Below are positions 35,034-43,486 of a stretch of 64,000 bases of DNA, piece by piece. How positions within the stretch are numbered: position 1 is the stretch's first letter; each line of letters begins with the position of its first letter. Source of the DNA: Pontibacter mucosus. GTDB taxonomy: Bacteria; Bacteroidota; Bacteroidia; Cytophagales; Hymenobacteraceae. The stretch is taken from the NCBI RefSeq assembly GCF_003054055.1, contig NZ_QBKI01000006.1, positions 62,001 through 126,000 of the forward strand, given 5' to 3'. Position numbers and translations under genes: made by a program. Under the pieces are notes generated by a model that did no database searches, was not told where the DNA came from, and worked only from the letters and a program-made list of their open reading frames with translations.

Positions 35034-38000
35034 TCAGACAGTAGAGCGCGCCCGGACAGAGCGGCAGTGCCTCCAGTAGCAGAAATAAATCACCAGTTCC
35101 TGCTGCCTGCTCTGGTCCGAAAGCAGGCGGTTGAGGTGCATGTGCATCAGGTCGGAGGCCAGCTGCTGACGCCTCTGGAGTGGAAGCTTTTCTGCCAGCC
35201 CTGCCATCACCTGTAGCGCCTCCCGGTGGGTTTTTCGCTGCTCTTTGAGTGGTGGGCGATGCGGTGAGCCTTCATCAGAAAGTATCCCCGGCACCTGACT
35301 CAGCTCCCTGTACGTGGCCGCCAGGCTCAGGCGCAGCGCTTTCGTCGCACCGAACTCCTGGTAGAAAGTATGGTAGAGCTGTTCCAGCAGCGTTTCCTTT
35401 TCTTCTGCAGAAAAGCCGAACGCCTCCAGCACTTCCTCTAAGCCGAGGAAGGCCATTCGGTAGAAGGCATACTCCTCCTCGCCAAAGGGCACGTGGCGCA
35501 GGTAATCCCCCACCCAACGACTGTTGGCCCAGAACACCTGCTCCGCGGCCTCTATCAGCTCCGACCCGTACCGCTCCAGCTCCTGCTCATACACGGCCAG
35601 CTGCAGATCCTGCACCAGCCCCTGCTGCAGCAAGCCACTTACTTTTCTGCTCACCTGCTCCATCACCTGACCTGCCCCTGCCGGTACTTTAAGCCGCAGG
35701 CGCAGGTGGTAGTCCGGGTCACGGTAGCGCAAAAAGTACCATTGCGCAACAGCTCCCTGTTGCTGCAACTTGCGGCAAAGCGGCAGAAGCGTGTGGGTAA
35801 GTAACTGGTTGGCCCGGGAGGGATGACAATAGATTTTAAAGTATAGCCACTCCTCGCCGGGGGCAAAGGTTCGCTTTTGTGATTTACGATTTGGTGCTGA
35901 AAGTTCGGGCAGTGACTTGTAGACGGTCCGCTCCTGATACACTGCCGTGATGAACTGGTGCACGTAAGGTTGGCCCGTGGCGTCTGTAACCAGCTGATTT
36001 TCTGCCGCGGTGAACGGAAACTCCCGTACCTGCACGCTGGACTTGCCTTTTATACTTTCCAGCAGCAGGTGCAAGTTCGACTCCCGCTCCAGGTCAAACA
36101 CAAGTTGCTGATCGTTTTGGGTAAGGGCCACATGGCGCGGCCAGCGCAGGCTTGTGGCCAGTTGCTTCAACCGGAGCAGCGGGCTTCCCTCGCCCTTTGC
36201 AAAGATAGCCTCCAGTTGCTTCTCCTGCAGATGCCAGCAAGCCAGGTGCAGAATGGTCTGTCGGTAACGCACCCGCGGGTAATAGGTTAAGCCGGGAAAG
36301 AAGTGGCTCAGTTCGAGCGTGAAGTTGCTCCGCAACCCCTGGTATTGCATGTCGCAGAGGAAACGGAAAACGGCCAGGTCGTCGCGGAAATAGTTGTAGG
36401 CGGAGCCAAGGCGCGGCACTACCTCCTTCCGCAAGCGCTCCGACCACAGCACGATGCGCCCCGCCTCCACCCGAACCCATAGCTCCGATAACTGCACCTG
36501 TTCTTCTGCAGGATGTGCCGATGGCACCAGCAACGGAACCTCGTAGCTGCGCACAACCTCGCGCCGGTCGATGTTGGCGGTGTGTGCATTGTTGTAGTAG
36601 CCAATTTCAGCAAAAACTACCCCCGGGTTATACTTCTCCTCTGCCGCTGCAATGTCCCGGGCCATACTTCTGACGCCCTCGTGAAGTGGGGTAAAGCGCC
36701 CCAGCAGGGCCGTGGCGCTGATGCCGCCCGCCTGCTCCAGGTACACCTGCTCCCCCATGGGCCTGAACACGACCGAAAAGCTTGGCGGCAACGAAGTCTC
36801 CTCCGATGCAGGCAGTTGCTCCAGATCCTGCCCGGAAAGTATGAGCTCATGCGGGAAAGCACCGGCCGACTGCCACTTTTCCAGCAGCAGGCGGTGGGCA
36901 GGCGTCCAGTTTAGGGGCTGTGTTGCTGTGAGAGGTTCCTCCAATTTTATACTTTCCAGCAGCCGCGGCGCCTGGTGCCGTACCGCCAGATCTTCGTACC
37001 CTACGCCCAGTTCCGGATCAAGGGCGATGAGCAGTGGTACGGCCCTTCGGTCGAACTTTTTGCTGAAGGCGCTGACAAACTCCCGCAGTCCCTTTGGTTC
37101 GGGCGCAGGTACCAGGTGCTGCAGGCAGTCGAGGGCCTCAGTTAGTTTCGTCTGGTAGGCTGCATCCAGCGTGCCCTGTATCGCGTTCTCCAGCGTAGCC
37201 TGGAGGTCATTTTCCGGAGAAATAGCCAGGTCAGCTAATTCTTTCTGCGACAGTTCTTCGAATAAAGCTGACTTCGAGGTGCTGATGGCCTGCCCTGTTT
37301 TGTTGAGCCCACTCAGCAGAGAACAAATCTGCTCTACCCTGTGACTTGTAACACCTTGCGCCTTGCATTCCTCCAGCAGCCCTAACAAGCTATCCGGTCC
37401 CGTCACACGCATGCCGCTAAGCGGTACCAGCACCTGCTCCGACTGCAACTGCTCCACGTAAAAGGCCGCCTCCGCTTCCTCCACATCCGCCAGTTTTACC
37501 ACTTCCCCTATTAACTGCTGTCGGGTGTAGCCTTCGGAGCAAGCCCGCAGTAGCTTATCCAGTATACTTCCCCCCTGTAGGTTGTCGATGGAGAATTCCC
37601 GCTTGCTGCCCGTGGCATCCTCCTGAAAACGAATGTATCGGAAACCTCCCGGAACCTTGTAAAGTGAGGGGTTTGGCCGGAACCGCTGAACGGGTGCCAG
37701 TTCGTTAGCCAGCAGCTCCGCTGCCAGCCGCTGGGAGCAGGAAAACGACAGGGAAAGATGCGATCTACTCTTCTCTTCCTGAAGTATAAATGGCTCGGGC
37801 TTGCCCCAATTGGTAAATGCGAAACCGGAAAAAAGCCCGAATGGGGTGGGCCGGAAACACATTCTGTTCACATACTTCTGCAGGCTCGCTTTCACTTTCG
37901 GAGTCAGATCCTCATAGGTAAAGTTGCTACCCTCCACCACCTGATACAGCACCGGACTCGCCAAACGCAGGGCTGCCAGAAAATATGAATCTGAGAGCGG

Positions 38001-38087
38001 CGCAGGCAGTGATTCCGGATCGTAGGAAGTAAGGGGAAGCGCGGGGGTGCGCAGCAGCAGGCCAGGGTGAAATCTGAATGTCGCCAT
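35034..38087 (-). CDS. Lantibiotic dehydratase (full-length LanB)
   Basis: 1017 residues, the length of an unsplit LanB. The N-terminal glutamylation domain has the family signature YVNRMCFRPTPFGLFSGF with Arg79-Pro-Thr-Pro-Phe-Gly84. The C-terminal roughly 270 residues are the SpaB_C elimination domain (EWLYFKIYCHPSRANQLL onset, then FLRYRDPDYHLRLRLK with the Arg, Asp and His typical of the elimination site). LanB enzymes use glutamyl-tRNA to activate Ser/Thr of a precursor and remove glutamate to give dehydroalanine/dehydrobutyrine. No LanC, LanT or LanP gene lies adjacent. The likely substrate in this window is the cysteine-free precursor at 33647-33808. The gene carries at least six AAGTATA/TATACTT words. 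Confidence 0.94.
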   Translation of the reverse strand: MATFRFHPGLLLRTPALPLTSYDPESLPAPLSDSYFLAALRLASPVLYQVVEGSNFTYEDLTPKVKASLQKYVNRMCFRPTPFGLFSGFAFTNWGKPEPFILQEEKSRSHLSLSFSCSQRLAAELLANELAPVQRFRPNPSLYKVPGGFRYIRFQEDATGSKREFSIDNLQGGSILDKLLRACSEGYTRQQLIGEVVKLADVEEAEAAFYVEQLQSEQVLVPLSGMRVTGPDSLLGLLEECKAQGVTSHRVEQICSLLSGLNKTGQAISTSKSALFEELSQKELADLAISPENDLQATLENAIQGTLDAAYQTKLTEALDCLQHLVPAPEPKGLREFVSAFSKKFDRRAVPLLIALDPELGVGYEDLAVRHQAPRLLESIKLEEPLTATQPLNWTPAHRLLLEKWQSAGAFPHELILSGQDLEQLPASEETSLPPSFSVVFRPMGEQVYLEQAGGISATALLGRFTPLHEGVRSMARDIAAAEEKYNPGVVFAEIGYYNNAHTANIDRREVVRSYEVPLLVPSAHPAEEQVQLSELWVRVEAGRIVLWSERLRKEVVPRLGSAYNYFRDDLAVFRFLCDMQYQGLRSNFTLELSHFFPGLTYYPRVRYRQTILHLACWHLQEKQLEAIFAKGEGSPLLRLKQLATSLRWPRHVALTQNDQQLVFDLERESNLHLLLESIKGKSSVQVREFPFTAAENQLVTDATGQPYVHQFITAVYQERTVYKSLPELSAPNRKSQKRTFAPGEEWLYFKIYCHPSRANQLLTHTLLPLCRKLQQQGAVAQWYFLRYRDPDYHLRLRLKVPAGAGQVMEQVSRKVSGLLQQGLVQDLQLAVYEQELERYGSELIEAAEQVFWANSRWVGDYLRHVPFGEEEYAFYRMAFLGLEEVLEAFGFSAEEKETLLEQLYHTFYQEFGATKALRLSLAATYRELSQVPGILSDEGSPHRPPLKEQRKTHREALQVMAGLAEKLPLQRRQQLASDLMHMHLNRLLSDQSRQQELVIYFCYWRHCRSVRARSTV

Positions 38088-38247
38088 CAGGTACGGGTTA
38101 GGGTCTTGCCCTAAGTTATCACTTTACCGGGATTTATACTACAGCCGAAGCTGTGCCCGTAGGCTTCCCTGAAGTGATGGCTGCTTACCATTTCTCAAGC
38201 TTCTAACCTAAGCATTAAGCCTCGCTGCCCCTCCGCAAGTATAGCCA

Positions 38248-38288
38248 CAAAAAAAGCGGGCGGGGAATTTATACTTTCCCGCCCGCTT
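38248..38288 (-). terminator. Rho-independent terminator with a TATACTTT loop
   Basis: AAGCGGGCGGG/CCCGCCCGCTT arms (38254-38264 and 38278-38288) with a T-run on the minus strand end the VOC-protein gene, separating it from LanB. The loop carries the word TATACTTT. Confidence 0.85.
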
Positions 38289-38311
38289 CCTGAGTAGTTT
38301 ATACTTTGTGA

Positions 38312-38791
38312 TTAAGCATTTGCAGCCGCTGCACGCTCCGCTCCTGCCGTTTCCTGCTGGTAGGCGTAGCTCACCATCCATTGAATGCCAAACTTATCGG
38401 CTACCATCCCGAAGTAATCTCCCCAGAAGGCTTTCTCCAGCGGCATTACCACCTGCCCTCCTTCTGATAAGGCGGCAAATAATTTATCGGCCTCTTCCTC
38501 ACTTTCAGGGCTCAGCGATAGGGAGATGTTGTTTCCTGCCTTGAAATCGGGTCCCACACAGTTTGTTCCGCTGCCTTCGAGCACATCGGTACCCATCAGG
38601 ATGTTGTTTTTGCCGATTGGCAGGGCAATGTGCATGATCTTGGATTTGTCTGCCTCGGGCATGTTCTCGCAGCCCGGGGTGTCTCCGAAGCGCATCAGGC
38701 CGAGAAACTCGCCTCCGAAAACAGATTTGTAAAAGTCGAACGCCTCTTCGGTGTTGCCTTTAAAGTTCAGATAAGGATTGATGGTAATCAT
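38312..38791 (-). CDS. VOC/glyoxalase-superfamily protein (PhnB-like)
   Basis: 159 residues matching the PhnB/3-demethylubiquinone-like branch of the vicinal oxygen chelate fold: ITINPYLNFKGNTEEAFDFY, VFGGEFLGLMRFGDTPG, MHIALPIGKNNILMGTDVLE and the closing FWGDYFGMVADKFGIQWMVS. These small proteins form dimers of paired beta-alpha-beta-beta-beta units; most have no known reaction. It heads a run of minus-strand genes with the SRPBCC gene at 38905 and the broken SRPBCC gene at 39473, a frequent grouping in Bacteroidota near GlxA/AraC regulators. The Ala-rich tail (AGAERAAAANA) is unusual but short. Confidence 0.9.
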   Translation of the reverse strand: MITINPYLNFKGNTEEAFDFYKSVFGGEFLGLMRFGDTPGCENMPEADKSKIMHIALPIGKNNILMGTDVLEGSGTNCVGPDFKAGNNISLSLSPESEEEADKLFAALSEGGQVVMPLEKAFWGDYFGMVADKFGIQWMVSYAYQQETAGAERAAAANA

Positions 38792-38904
38792 AGTTTCTGG
38801 ATATTTAAGGTGGTTATACTTTATACTTTATTAAGACTTATGCCCTCGCTCGCCTCTGGCGAGTGTGAGGTAGAAGGCGGCCTCCGGCCACAGGAATTCA
38901 TACT

Positions 38905-39426
38905 TTATACTTTATTAAGATAAGTTTCCAATTGGTCAAAGGTGCCGGTTAGCCCCTGACGCAGGCTGTCAAAGGCCTGCTCAAAGGTTTCCTGCTCGGC
39001 CGCGGTTGCATTTTCAAGTATACTTTTAGAGGTGAGAGTGGTCCTGCCATTTTCCTCCTCCAGCGTCACGATGTTGAGGATTTGAAGAGGCCAGTCCGCA
39101 CTGAACGGCGCGCGCACCACCTTACCCTCCTCATCCGAAAAAGCCGACACATACACGATTCGCTCCGGCTCCGCCAACTCGCGGTAATCGAAACGGCCCC
39201 ACATCAGGCTCCCGTCGGGCAGTTGCAGGTTGTAATGGAAGTAACCGCCCGGGCGGGCGTCCAGCCTAACAATTTGCAGGGGAATCCCCTTGGGCCCCCA
39301 CCATTGCGCCAGTTGGTCTTCCTCCGTCCAGGCTTTGAAAATGGTTTCCCGGTCTGCCTCGAAGGTGCGGGAAAGTATAAACGCGCGGCCAGTAGTTGCT
39401 TCCACGGCTTCAGGTGCTTTTTCCAT
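38905..39426 (-). CDS. SRPBCC (AHSA1-like) protein
   Basis: 173 residues. The Aha1-C-like signature is clear: ILSRTFEADRETIFKAWTEE with LAQWWGPKGIPLQIVRLDAR, then GGYFHYNLQLPDGSLMWGRF, REL-x-x-PERIVYVSAF and a final FDQLETYL helix. Such single-domain START-like proteins bind hydrophobic molecules; function is generally unassigned. The neighbours are a VOC protein and a second, frameshifted SRPBCC gene, suggesting a small operon. The start ATG at 39426 follows a stop-rich spacer, and the length (about 150-175) is typical. Confidence 0.9.
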   Translation of the reverse strand: MEKAPEAVEATTGRAFILSRTFEADRETIFKAWTEEDQLAQWWGPKGIPLQIVRLDARPGGYFHYNLQLPDGSLMWGRFDYRELAEPERIVYVSAFSDEEGKVVRAPFSADWPLQILNIVTLEEENGRTTLTSKSILENATAAEQETFEQAFDSLRQGLTGTFDQLETYLNKV

Positions 39427-39472
39427 AGTTCTGTTTTTATGTTAATTATCAAACTGCTTTCTCTGTCAGGCC

Positions 39473-39909
39473 CTAGGCCAGTTGCTTCAGTTTTTGCAGC
39501 GCCCTGTCCCAGGCCTGCGACATCTGCTCGTAGTACTCCTCCCCCATTTCGGAGGAAATATCCAGCCGGGTCTTGCCATTCTCTTCCGTGAGCACATAGG
39601 ATTCCCGGCTGCCCTTTACCTGCCTGGCTTCTTCGCTTTCGTAATCTTCCTTGCCCTCATGCACCAGTCCTTTAAACTCCAAGCTAACCTTTTATAGGGC
39701 TCCTTCTCTACTACCCTCGCGACAATGCCACCGCCGCTCTTGTCCGTGAAAACGGCCTTACTTCCCAACTCCCAATCCGTCTCAACCTTTGAGCCCTCGC
39801 TGAATGCGGCTGTCCATTCCTGGTAATACTTGTCCTGCATCATCGCCTCCCAAACCTGCTCTTTAGGGGCATTGATGGTGATGGTTTTTCTGATGGTTCT
39901 GTTTTCCAT
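39473..39909 (-). pseudogene. SRPBCC protein gene broken by a one-base frameshift
   Basis: The gene starts at ATG 39909 (MENRTIRKTITINAPKEQVW) and reads a normal START-like fold through VVEKEPYKRLA. It then shifts frame near 39683 within the text AGGTTAGCTTGGAGTT. In the next frame the expected remainder (LEFKGLVHEGKEDYESEEAR and on to QAWDRALQKLKQLA) continues to 39473. Adding one T (GCTTTGG) would restore a full protein of about 145 residues. Either the gene is decaying or the base was missed in sequencing; the intact second half favours a recent event or an error. It lies next to the intact SRPBCC gene. Confidence 0.8.
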
Positions 39910-40071
39910 AGTCGTAAATTTTAGTATGTTTACTCCCTTAGCTATCAAGCCATTGTTGCTTTCAGTGCTTGCTGGCAACAATACAAACTTAGGTGAAAAA
40001 GGCGTTTTATTGCGAGTGCTTTTACGCCAATAAAAGGGGCTGATTACGACAAAATCCTGACCTGAAAAACT

Positions 40072-41049
40072 ATGAAAAACATCGCCATTCTTGTGCCTAA
40101 GGGAGCCATACTGGGCAGCATCGAGGGACCGCGCCAGGTGCTCACCGAGGTGAACAAATTCCTGCAAAACACGGGCAAACCCGCGCTGTTCCGGATACAG
40201 CTGGTGGGGCTGACCGAACAGGTAAAGGTGGCCGGCGGGCTCTACACCGTCTACACCGACGCGCTGCTTTCCGACGCTGAGAAACCGGACCTTATTATCA
40301 TTCCTGCGCTGGATGGAGACCTTGCCGCAGCCATGGAGCTAAACCGCGACTTTATCCCCTGGATTGTGGAGCAGCACCAAGCGGGCGCCGAAGTGGGCAG
40401 CCTTTGCGTAGGTGCTTTCCTGCTGGCATCCACCGGTCTTCTGGATGGCCGCCAGTGCGCCACCCACTGGATGGCTGCTAACCATTTCCGCAAGATGTTC
40501 CCCAAGGTGCAGTTGGTGCAGGATCGCATCATCACTGACGAGCAGGGCCTCTACTCCAGCGGCGGCGCCTTCTCCTACCTCAACCTTATACTTTACCTGA
40601 TAGAAAAGTATGCAGGCCGCGATGTGGCCGTGTTTATGTCCAAGGCCTTCCAGATCGACATCGACCGACGCAGCCAGTCCCCCTTCACCATTTTCAGCGG
40701 ACAAAAAGAGCATGAGGATGAGGCAATCAAGACGGCTCAAGAGTATATCGAGAAAAACTTCCAGGAGAAAATTACGGTGGATACGCTGGCTGACATGCTA
40801 GCCTTGAGTCGCCGCAACCTAGAGCGCCGCTTCAAAAAAGCCACCGGCAATTCCATTATCGAGTACATGCAGCGGGTAAAGATAGAGGCGGCCAAAATGA
40901 GTCTGGAAACCTCGAAGGAGAACGTAAATGAGGTGATGTACCAGGTGGGCTACACGGATGTGAAGGCCTTCCGGAGCGTGTTCAAGCGCATCACCGGGCT
41001 CTCGCCAGTGCAGTACCGCAGCCGTTACCAGCGGGTAATGCCGGTGTAG
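40072..41049 (+). CDS. GlxA-family transcriptional regulator (DJ-1/PfpI domain plus AraC HTH)
   Basis: 325 residues. Residues 1-190 form a class I glutamine-amidotransferase-like DJ-1/PfpI domain with the elbow Cys112 in GSLCVGAFLLASTGLLDGR and ATHWMAANHF. Residues about 220-320 form an AraC-type double helix-turn-helix (TVDTLADMLALSRRNLERRF, then NVNEVMYQVGYTDVKAFRSV). GlxA proteins sense small molecules or stress and activate nearby genes. Here it is divergent from the SRPBCC/VOC cluster, the most probable target. It marks the left border of the AT-rich accessory block that begins 50 bp later. Confidence 0.93.
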   Translation: MKNIAILVPKGAILGSIEGPRQVLTEVNKFLQNTGKPALFRIQLVGLTEQVKVAGGLYTVYTDALLSDAEKPDLIIIPALDGDLAAAMELNRDFIPWIVEQHQAGAEVGSLCVGAFLLASTGLLDGRQCATHWMAANHFRKMFPKVQLVQDRIITDEQGLYSSGGAFSYLNLILYLIEKYAGRDVAVFMSKAFQIDIDRRSQSPFTIFSGQKEHEDEAIKTAQEYIEKNFQEKITVDTLADMLALSRRNLERRFKKATGNSIIEYMQRVKIEAAKMSLETSKENVNEVMYQVGYTDVKAFRSVFKRITGLSPVQYRSRYQRVMPV

Positions 41050-41095
41050 GTGCGGTTTCCACTTTTATATACTTTAGTTGGCGTCAATTTTAATC

Positions 41096-41695
41096 ATGAA
41101 TAGAAGTAGCCTAAGAAAGTACTTACCACAATTCATTGTAGGCTTTATAGTTCTCTTGCTGATTACTGGAATTTATATGCCTCTGCGCTATACTGGCTTT
41201 CATGGACAAGAAGCAAGAAGCAAATTTTTTGTCGCACTCGACCAAGGGGCATTGTTCTGGGGAACATTAACAGCAACCTTTGCTTTTATGGTGTTTGGGC
41301 TAATTAAAGCCGAGAAGCATTTGGTAGGTTTGCTTGTATCCGTTTTGCTTGCTGTGTCTGCAATGATTTTATATATGTCCCTCAGCGATTTGAGACCAAC
41401 TCATACAGACATTGCAATTTATGGAGGTAAGAAGCAGCAGAACCTGATAATTCAGTATTACGAGACAGGGGTAACAGGCAATCCTCGGAGCAGGTTGATT
41501 AGGACAAGCAATATGAACTCATCAATAAGAAGTTATGAAGAAATTCATAATGCACCTGTTTTGGATTCTCTACGGCTTTACAAGCTTGACTTCGAAAAAA
41601 GAATACCCACAGTTTATGTTACTGGACAGGATACCTTTTACCTGAAAAAAGTGGTGAACCCGTGGAAGAATAATAAACGCCAACAAGACCTATAG
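41096..41695 (+). CDS. Hypothetical membrane protein in AT-rich block
   Basis: 199 residues from ATG 41096 (MNRSSLRKYLPQFIVGFIVL); a TTG 18 bp upstream is in frame. Three hydrophobic segments span roughly residues 10-30, 54-72 and 76-96 (LVGLLVSVLLAVSAMILYMS), followed by a soluble domain of about 100 residues (LIIQYYETGVTGNPRSRLIR, DTFYLKKVVNPWK). No family is recognised. Base composition is visibly AT-richer than the flanking genes, starting here. It may be an inner-membrane accessory or immunity-type protein, but nothing proves this. Confidence 0.68.
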   Translation: MNRSSLRKYLPQFIVGFIVLLLITGIYMPLRYTGFHGQEARSKFFVALDQGALFWGTLTATFAFMVFGLIKAEKHLVGLLVSVLLAVSAMILYMSLSDLRPTHTDIAIYGGKKQQNLIIQYYETGVTGNPRSRLIRTSNMNSSIRSYEEIHNAPVLDSLRLYKLDFEKRIPTVYVTGQDTFYLKKVVNPWKNNKRQQDL

Positions 41696-41760
41696 TGCAT
41701 TTAAACGCACCGTACAGAACTGTTGTAGCCACACCATTAAACATAAAGTCTATTTTGTAA

Positions 41761-42087
41761 GTGATTAGAAAATTAAACTGGCAAGTATTTACAGAACAGG
41801 ATAGAAATAAAGCCATTGAGGAGTTAAAAGGTAAAATCTTAAGCAATGGCGGGTATATCATAAACTCTACTTTTTTCTCAGACCTGGCCTTGAGCCTCAC
41901 GATTGAAATCCAAGAAAATGATATCCTTAAACTGTACGCATCAATACAAGAATCCATGACGATTTCAGAGCCAGGATTCGATAACTTAATTGTTAACGCT
42001 GGTAAAGAATGGTGGATATTTATAAACGTCACGTTTCGTCAGGGTAAAGGAGATTTAAAAATTGATGTGCCGAATGTGCCAGGATAA
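41761..42087 (+). CDS. Hypothetical protein in AT-rich block
   Basis: 108 residues with a GTG start (gtgattagaaaattaaac). Alternating charged and hydrophobic stretches (VFTEQDRNKAIEELKGKILS, IINSTFFSDLALSLTIEI, NAGKEWWIFINVTFRQGKG) suggest a compact alpha/beta protein. No family is recognised. Size, AT-rich composition and neighbourhood fit a small accessory or immunity-type protein. The spacer to the next gene (42088-42168) holds no clear promoter. Confidence 0.62.
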   Translation: MIRKLNWQVFTEQDRNKAIEELKGKILSNGGYIINSTFFSDLALSLTIEIQENDILKLYASIQESMTISEPGFDNLIVNAGKEWWIFINVTFRQGKGDLKIDVPNVPG

Positions 42088-42168
42088 AATTTATATAGGC
42101 TTCACCAACCCCTATAAGCTATTGCGCACAGCTACATGACCCAACCCTCATGGATTAATTGAGATAAA

Positions 42169-42873
42169 GTGAAACCAGTCATAGAAAGAACGATAGACAA
42201 AAGCGTAACTAACGAGCTTTTTGTAGCGGTTCCTGCAGGAAAGGTTGAAATGAGGGACGACCGCATCAAAAAGGTATGGGAGGTCGGGATTGAATCATTT
42301 CACTTATCCAAATTCCCGATTACGCAGGACCTATATAAAGCTGTGATGAATGAAAATCCAGCTACTTTTGAAGGTAACAATCTTCCCGTTGAGACAGTTT
42401 CGTGGATCGAGGCTGTTACTTTCTGCAACAAGTTATCGGAGCAGATGGGAAGAAGCCTATGCTATACTATTGACTTAGAAACAAAAGAAGTAGCGTTTGA
42501 TTCGGATGCAAATGGATTCCGGTTGCCTACGGAGGCGGAATGGCAGTATGCCTGCCAGGCAGGGGAAAAGAACATCAGGTACGGGGACTTAGATGCCATA
42601 GCCTGGTATAAGGGCAACTCTGGAAACCAAACGCAGGAAATAGGGAAAAAGCAACCCAACGAATGGGGCCTTTACGATATGCTGGGGAACGTCTGGGAAT
42701 GGTGTACCGACATTTATGACGAAAACGTCTATGGGTCTTACCGGGTTTTCCGGGGTGGCGGCTGGAGCGATGAGGAAAGAAGTGTTATGGCGACAACCCG
42801 AAGAAGAAGCCATCCTTTCTCGTTTAAAATAGACGATCTAGGTTTCAGAGTAGCGACGAATAAAATGAAGTAG
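42169..42873 (+). CDS. Formylglycine-generating-enzyme-like (SUMF1/FGE-sulfatase) protein
   Basis: 234 residues, GTG start. The FGE-sulfatase/DinB-EgtB C-type lectin-like fold is clear: VPAGKVEMRDD near the N-terminus, FPITQDLYKAVM, VSWIEAVTFCNKLSEQMG, RLPTEAEWQYACQAGE, QPNEWGLYDMLGNVWEWCTD and FRGGGWSDE near the C-terminus. Members either oxidise a sulfatase Cys, act in ergothioneine synthesis or have unknown roles; the two copper-binding Cys of true FGE are not evident. No sulfatase is nearby. It lies among accessory genes with GTG starts and AT-rich composition, so it is probably cargo rather than a sulfatase activator. Confidence 0.85.
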   Translation: MKPVIERTIDKSVTNELFVAVPAGKVEMRDDRIKKVWEVGIESFHLSKFPITQDLYKAVMNENPATFEGNNLPVETVSWIEAVTFCNKLSEQMGRSLCYTIDLETKEVAFDSDANGFRLPTEAEWQYACQAGEKNIRYGDLDAIAWYKGNSGNQTQEIGKKQPNEWGLYDMLGNVWEWCTDIYDENVYGSYRVFRGGGWSDEERSVMATTRRRSHPFSFKIDDLGFRVATNKMK

Positions 42874-42907
42874 TTGTGCGACATTTAAGTAATAGAAAAC
42901 AGACAAA

Positions 42908-43345
42908 GTGAGCAAAACCAAGCTTGATGATAATTGGCTTTTAAAGACATTAGAAAGTTTAGAAAGGGACTATTGGGGTGAACCAAAATACAACAGTCAC
43001 TTGGTAACAACCTGCCACAGACTTAGAAAGAAGCCACTTAAGGACTTTGAAACAGAAGACCTAAGAATCATGATTGGGCAGAACATTGGGCTTAGGTATC
43101 TGATACCTTTAGCACTCGATAAATTAGATGAAAATATACTGGCTGACGGTGACTTATATGATGGTGACTTATTGCAAGTAGTTTTGAAAAGCGACAAAGA
43201 GTACTGGAAAGCAGAAAGAGAAAATTGGAAAAGGATGTGCGGTATATTCAACCGAGATATAAGCCTTTTAGAAAGTCATTACAATGCCAGGAGTATCAAA
43301 GAAGAATGGTTTAGCACTTTTGCTGATTTTAAAAAAATCAACTAA
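42908..43345 (+). CDS. CdiI-type contact-dependent inhibition immunity protein
   Basis: 145 residues, GTG start. The pattern NWLLKTLESLERDYWGEPKY, LVTTCHRLRKKPLKDFETED and LRIMIGQNIGLRYLIPLALD, with LDENILADGDLYDGDLLQVV, matches the 'contact-dependent growth inhibition system immunity protein' family (CdiI_2-like). These neutralise toxins delivered by neighbouring cells. No toxin or secretion gene is adjacent, so it is an orphan immunity gene, as often found in Bacteroidota accessory arrays. It is AT-rich compared with core genes. The family match is from memory of the conserved helices. Confidence 0.72.
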   Translation: MSKTKLDDNWLLKTLESLERDYWGEPKYNSHLVTTCHRLRKKPLKDFETEDLRIMIGQNIGLRYLIPLALDKLDENILADGDLYDGDLLQVVLKSDKEYWKAERENWKRMCGIFNRDISLLESHYNARSIKEEWFSTFADFKKIN

Positions 43346-43486
43346 AAAAATCCTGCACAACAAAACCTATAGGTTAGCTACGCCATCTTATAGCACAGCA
43401 CGATAAACGAAAGGCTTACCCAAGTTCAATTTGGACAGGAAGCAAAGCGCACCGAGCACCACCAAGCTAATTACAAACCCCAAACT

